A stretch of DNA of 64,000 nucleotides from contig JANBPK010000764.1 of NCBI GenBank assembly GCA_027579435.1, forward strand, positions 21,588 to 85,587, read 5' to 3'. Shown in pieces: positions 60,174 to 64,000 of this stretch (the first letter of the stretch is position 1; every line of letters starts with the position of its first letter). Source of the DNA: Candolleomyces eurysporus. Lineage: Eukaryota; Basidiomycota; Agaricomycetes; Agaricales; Psathyrellaceae. The notes beneath the pieces are model-generated. The model saw only the letters and a program-made list of their open reading frames with translations, did not search any database and was not told the origin of the DNA. Both the position numbers and the translations under genes were made by a program.

Positions 60174-61510
60174 TCCGGTTCTGTCCTTGGTTTTACTGTC
60201 TACTGTTTTCCTGACTTTCTCTGCACTTCAAATTGTCACTATGGGATTTTATTTTGTTTCTTTTTCATTATCGTTAGTGTCATTTCTACTTCAAGCATCG
60301 ATTTACCCATTTTTTTTAGCGCAAACTTGTTGTCGGCGAGCCTGCCACTCAAATTTTAAGCTCCGACTAAAACACCCAAAGTTGAACCAACTTCGTAGTT
60401 CGGGTAGTTATGGGGCCGCTATTCTGCTTTCCAGCGCAATAGCAACAGACCGCCTCTCCGCTTTCTGTCATCGACATCGTCAGTATCGGTCTGCTCGTCG
60501 GGATGTCACCCATGCAGCAACCCCTCCAGTTGATTTGCAGGTCTTCAGCATCTTCACAACGGAGTCCAGCCAGGCTTCCCGAGGACAGAACTCAGCCGGA
60601 TCCGCAAAGTCCATACGATGGATCCCGATCCGGCGTCAGTACCCCCACCACAACCACCAATGTCCCAGTGCACCTTTTTGCACAGTATGCATCAGATTCT
60701 ACTTCGGAGAATTTTACCTAATGGATTTTCTACCAGATTCTGCCCTACGGATTCACCAACCCTCGGCACTGATTAGCCTCCCTGCCTCCCCTGGCAAATC
60801 AACCCCTCGAGCTTTGCCTCCAACCCTAGTCAGTCCCAGTGGCGAAGAGCTCGTTCGCCATGCCAGAACTCGAGCCGTACCAGGAATTAAATGACCCAGC
60901 ACGCCCCAATCCCTACAGTTTCAATTACAGTCTTGGGCAAGTTTTTAGTACGGATTGCTGAAGAAAGCAACGACTGCCAGCGCCACCCAGGCTCAAAGCC
61001 GTCATTACTGACCACTGCCCACCTATAGCGCTTCTCACTACAATTCCGTTTCTCCTGTCGACCACAAAACAAAGCTCTTCCGCATCCCTATGCTTTCATG
61101 CTTCATGCATCCCCAGCGCCTTCCAGGAGCTTCTGCGCCTCCCCATCTCCCACGACGCCGAGAAAAAGAGCGGCTATCAGGGTCAATACCACAACGCCTA
61201 GGAGCTCGAATTTCCCAACGCCAAGGGATACAGCCAGCCGTCTCAATCACTGCTTCCCCCGCGGGCATATGGCCGCAGGGAGATTACAAGCCTGTTTCAC
61301 CTCAGGCAAGCCATGGAACACTGGACAGCTTGAAACACTCTCATCACAGTTATTCACCATTTCTCGAGTCGAACTCTCCTCGTAAGCTACAGTCTATTTT
61401 TGCCTCTTTAGTCCTCTTTTTTCTGACTAATAAACTCAGACGACGCCTAGGCTGACGCTGACCCTCAAGCCACTTGATATCCAACTGCAACGCTGAGGCC
61501 TGCCGCTTCT
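60174..61510. other. gene-poor region with unassigned open frames
   Basis: A 256-codon plus-strand frame (60124-60894) overlaps the end of the previous gene, is low in domain-like features and has no consensus splice partners. Ser/Pro/Thr-rich frames around 60503-60721 and 61098-61385 are equally ambiguous. I see no gene that I can support and no tRNA or transposon ends. Confidence 0.4.
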
Positions 61511-62550
61511 TTAAGCATCGTACTTTGCAAATTGACGGAAGTCCTGTTCAGCCATCTGAAGCCGGCTCTTCAAAGCCACAATCTGACCCATACGGCCATC
61601 CGAATCCTCGGTAAACCGGGTGGCAGAAATCGTCGATTTCTTTTCAAGGTACCGGCCGTCGGCTATTAGCATCACTCTGCGCCAGCAAAGACGGCGATAC
61701 CTTCCAACGGAAAGTCGGGTGACATCACGTTGGGACCCGTGGCCGACCCTGCGGTTCGTTCACTCTCCAAGTTGGGCACGGTAGACCAGCTCCATGCCTA
61801 CAGGTACTTGGAGAATTGTGCCTCGCTGTAGTTGTATGAAGTGTGTGTTCTTGGTTTGACTTTATTTCGGTACTGACGATCACCTCAGGGGTCGAAGGGA
61901 AAGAACGTCAAGTACTTTTTCGTGCACGCACTAGAGGGTCTGTTCGACTGCGTCCATCTAACTGCTGTTGAAAGTGGAGCCGAACGTTATTTCAAGAAGG
62001 TGGCGAGCGCCTTGTTCGAAAGCGAAATTCGCCACAACCAATCTCGACCGCCCAGCGTCCGAGTCCCTCAAAGCAGCCTGCGCAGATTGAGAAGGCAAAG
62101 ACGATCGTCACATCTATTATCGAGGATTTGGTGCTGATGAGATCACTGTCCAATGTCACCGTCCTGGACATCTCCCCATCCTTCATCACCTTGTCAACCA
62201 TTTCATATCCCTCTGCCTCGATGATTCGTGGCCCAGGCAAAACTCCGGCCGCAATTATATCCGCTTGATGGTCTCGACACCCGTTCTCGGTCAGAGATGG
62301 ATCGCTGAACGAAAGATTGACTTGGTTCACACCCTCTCACATGGCCTCAAGGACCTCCCTAACGACTTGCCCCGAAATATTGAAGGCGTCGACGTGATCA
62401 CGATCAGCTACGCATACCCCGACAACACCGACAACGTCAACGCAAACGCCCTGGATCGAACTCCATATAGCGGGATGCGTTTTCCTGGAGCTTCAAAAGC
62501 CCAAGCGCGATTGTTCTTGCATCCCGAAGTGCGTTTCGCTGTTGGTTGAA
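61511..62550. pseudogene. coding-like fragments on both strands, possible gene relic
   Basis: On the plus strand, ordered-looking peptides occur in separated frames: KTAIPSNGKSGDITLG to DQLHAYRYLENC (about 61690-61830), KYFFVHALEGLFDCVHLTAV (about 61905-62030) and RWIAERKIDLVHTLSHGL (about 62300-62350). On the minus strand, DGRYLEKKSTISATRF to a stop near 61518 also looks protein-like. Stops and frame changes separate the plus fragments, and only some gaps have plausible introns, for example GTACTT at 61802 to CTCAG near 61890. I cannot name a family. A decayed gene is the simplest reading. Confidence 0.35.
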
Positions 62551-63796
62551 CAAAGTGGACGTCCATCGATGGAGGATGCTCACTGGCGTCTGCACCAAGC
62601 CACTCCGAGCCCTTCCTTTCTTGAAGTAGATTGGCTTGTGGACCTCAATTATGAACTGTTGTGACTCCTCCATTAAACCTTGCTCTCGCCAACGACACCC
62701 ACACCACCTCCGCTGGAGGTCATCAAACTCCGTGTTGCTCATATCCAATTGCTCGCCGCTGTGCTGCCTTTGACGTTCTCGGCAAAAGGTGAGTGTCTTG
62801 GAAAATTTTTTTGGGCTATTCTCATCTTGGAACACAGATATACCGGTGCGAAATACCTTTCGGTTGTATCTTCCATCCCGCCTGATCGGCCAGAGCAAAG
62901 GTACATATTCACCTTCCTTACTTTGTTGTTTCACCATTAATTTCAGTATTGCCAGTGAACATGCCCGGCCGAATGAACATCAAAGCTTCGGACCTCCTCG
63001 TTCGACTCCATCATCCGCAAGAGTTTCAATGGCGTATCGCGTTGAGTCGTAGCATCGGGTTTCACCCTACGATTACTAAATTCTTATCGTTTGATAAATT
63101 CTCTCGTCTATATACCTGAGCTATACACCTACATACATAGCTCGGTGCTCTTCCTACTACATTTTCTTACGGCAGCATTGCTCAACGTCAGTGGAATGCG
63201 ACGTGGTGCACGCTTCGTTCTTGACCTCCAATCCGTGCCTCTTTGTGAGTCATACGTCTGATCCCCGACACTCGCGCTCACCCAGGGAAGACTTCCAACG
63301 AGAAGATCAAGTAGTCGTCAAGTGCCAAGTGCCTTAATCTTTGCGTCAAGCCCTCGGGGCGACATCGCTTACTCCAGTCGTGTAAGGCCTGCTATTGAGG
63401 CCTCCATGGTGAGTATAAAGTCTACTGGTTTGGGTTGCTTTACGGACCGTATTCTCAGCTAACCCACCATTCTGATGACTAGGTTCACGTTTTTCGAACA
63501 GACTAACAAAGACCTCTGGCTGCGAAGAGTAGGCGATAGCGAAGAAATCAAATCTCAGGGGAAATTGACGTCACTCGAGCCAGAATGGGGACACAGACTG
63601 GGTGAAAAGCAAGTCGGAAGTGGGGATGGAGGCAGCGACGCGGAGCCGCAAGTGGTCACGAGCTTTTTTGGACATTGCTTCTCACAACGACGAACGCTTT
63701 TAGTCGTTGACTCTCGCGACCACGACCCCAATCCAACCACAATCAACCGCGACCACCCTGAGTGGTTTCCCGCGGCTCTCTCTTTTCTCAACTATC
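62551..63796. other. mostly non-coding region
   Basis: A possible plus-strand exon pair around 62675-63050 (GTGAGT donor at 62790, CAG at 62838, then GTACAT and TTCAG at 62946) gives a short peptide without known domain. The rest, to 63796, shows no sustained open frame. Nothing here is firm enough to call a gene. Confidence 0.4.
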
Positions 63797-63938
63797 ATAA
63801 CCACCTCTGCCGCCGAGCCACCACAGCCAATCTCATTTCTCTCCGCCCGTTCTTTCGATTGCCACCAATAACTGCCTCTGCTGCCGAGCCACCACAGCCG
63901 ATCTCGTTTCTCCCCGCCCTTTCTTTCGATCGCCACCA
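63797..63938. repeat. 71-bp tandem duplication
   Basis: Two adjacent copies, 63797-63867 and 63868-63938, both start ATAAC and share CCGAGCCACCACAGCC and TTTCGAT blocks, differing at about ten positions. The divergence indicates an old duplication. No further copy is visible inside the window. Confidence 0.75.
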
Positions 63939-64000
63939 CCATCCCTGCCAAGCCAAGACCTCGCGAATACGCTCACAGACGTCTATATTTCTCTCAACCG

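Noticed and set aside
60124..60894. 256-codon plus-strand open frame
   Set aside because: It overlaps the end of the preceding gene in another frame, is low-complexity in parts and has no domain or splice support.
1..64000. tRNA genes, CRISPR arrays, intact transposons or a defence or biosynthetic cluster
   Set aside because: I looked for tRNA box-like motifs, regular spacer repeats, transposase or reverse transcriptase motifs and clustered biosynthetic enzymes, and saw none. The neighbours are conserved housekeeping genes of unrelated pathways.

Overview
This is a eukaryotic window, almost certainly from a filamentous basidiomycete (Agaricomycete) fungus. Most genes are split by many short GT-AG introns of about 47-60 nt. 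Genes are packed tightly on both strands, and the protein set is typical of fungi: a Zn2Cys6 regulator, a kelch polarity protein, exocyst subunits, a DUF1212/ThrE transporter and an LSG1 GTPase. I found no prokaryotic features, rRNA, tRNA, CRISPR array or intact transposon. Gene models were built by hand from splice signals, frame continuity and protein similarity remembered from known families. For nine genes the exon lengths sum exactly to a whole number of codons.

Layout. 1-185: tail of an unidentified gene (+). 534-4055: large disordered protein with a Pal1-like motif (+). 4336-5206: splicing factor SF3A2 (-), divergent from 5437-10452: ribosome biogenesis factor RRP5 (+). 10646-17371: chromodomain SNF2 remodeller of CHD/Mi-2/Mit1 type (+). 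17585-19553: TGL2-like lipase (-), with only 35 bp to the start of a small spliced C2H2 zinc-finger gene at 19589-19956 (+). 20337-25490: Tea1-like kelch/coiled-coil protein (+). 25825-26964: lipid-droplet hydrolase (-), head to head with SEC8 at 27014-31713 (+). 31742-33026: LYR-motif protein (-). 33349-37671: SNF2-RING (Rad5/HLTF-like) ATPase (-). 37900-39139: RNase III-like protein with degenerate catalytic residues plus a dsRBD (-). 39385-40593: S-formylglutathione hydrolase (+). 40650-42925: FHA-domain checkpoint-type kinase (-). 42970-45281: LSG1 (-). 45464-47574: ThrE/Prm10-like transporter (-). 47915-51389: Zn2Cys6 factor (-). 51825-52701: REEP/HVA22 (TB2/DP1) protein (+). 52798-56829: SEC3 (-). 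57330-60173: frame-broken gene of a family I associate with mushrooms (+). 60174-64000: gene-poor, with coding-like fragments on both strands and a 71-bp tandem duplication.

Themes. The window is mostly conserved housekeeping: RNA and ribosome biogenesis (SF3A2, RRP5, LSG1), chromatin (two SNF2 ATPases), and polarity or exocytosis (Pal1-like, Tea1-like, SEC8, SEC3). I found no convincing new multi-gene system. The more unusual items are gene-level: an uncatalogued 81-residue zinc-finger protein sharing a tiny bidirectional promoter, micro-exons of 8-9 nt at functionally key positions, two GC-AG introns forced by reading frame, and a pseudo-RNase III.

Sequence quality matters here. Many isolated N characters sit inside coding sequence. 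In at least eleven cases deleting the N restores the frame, while elsewhere the N stands for a real base. Two further frameshifts lie in C or G homopolymers.
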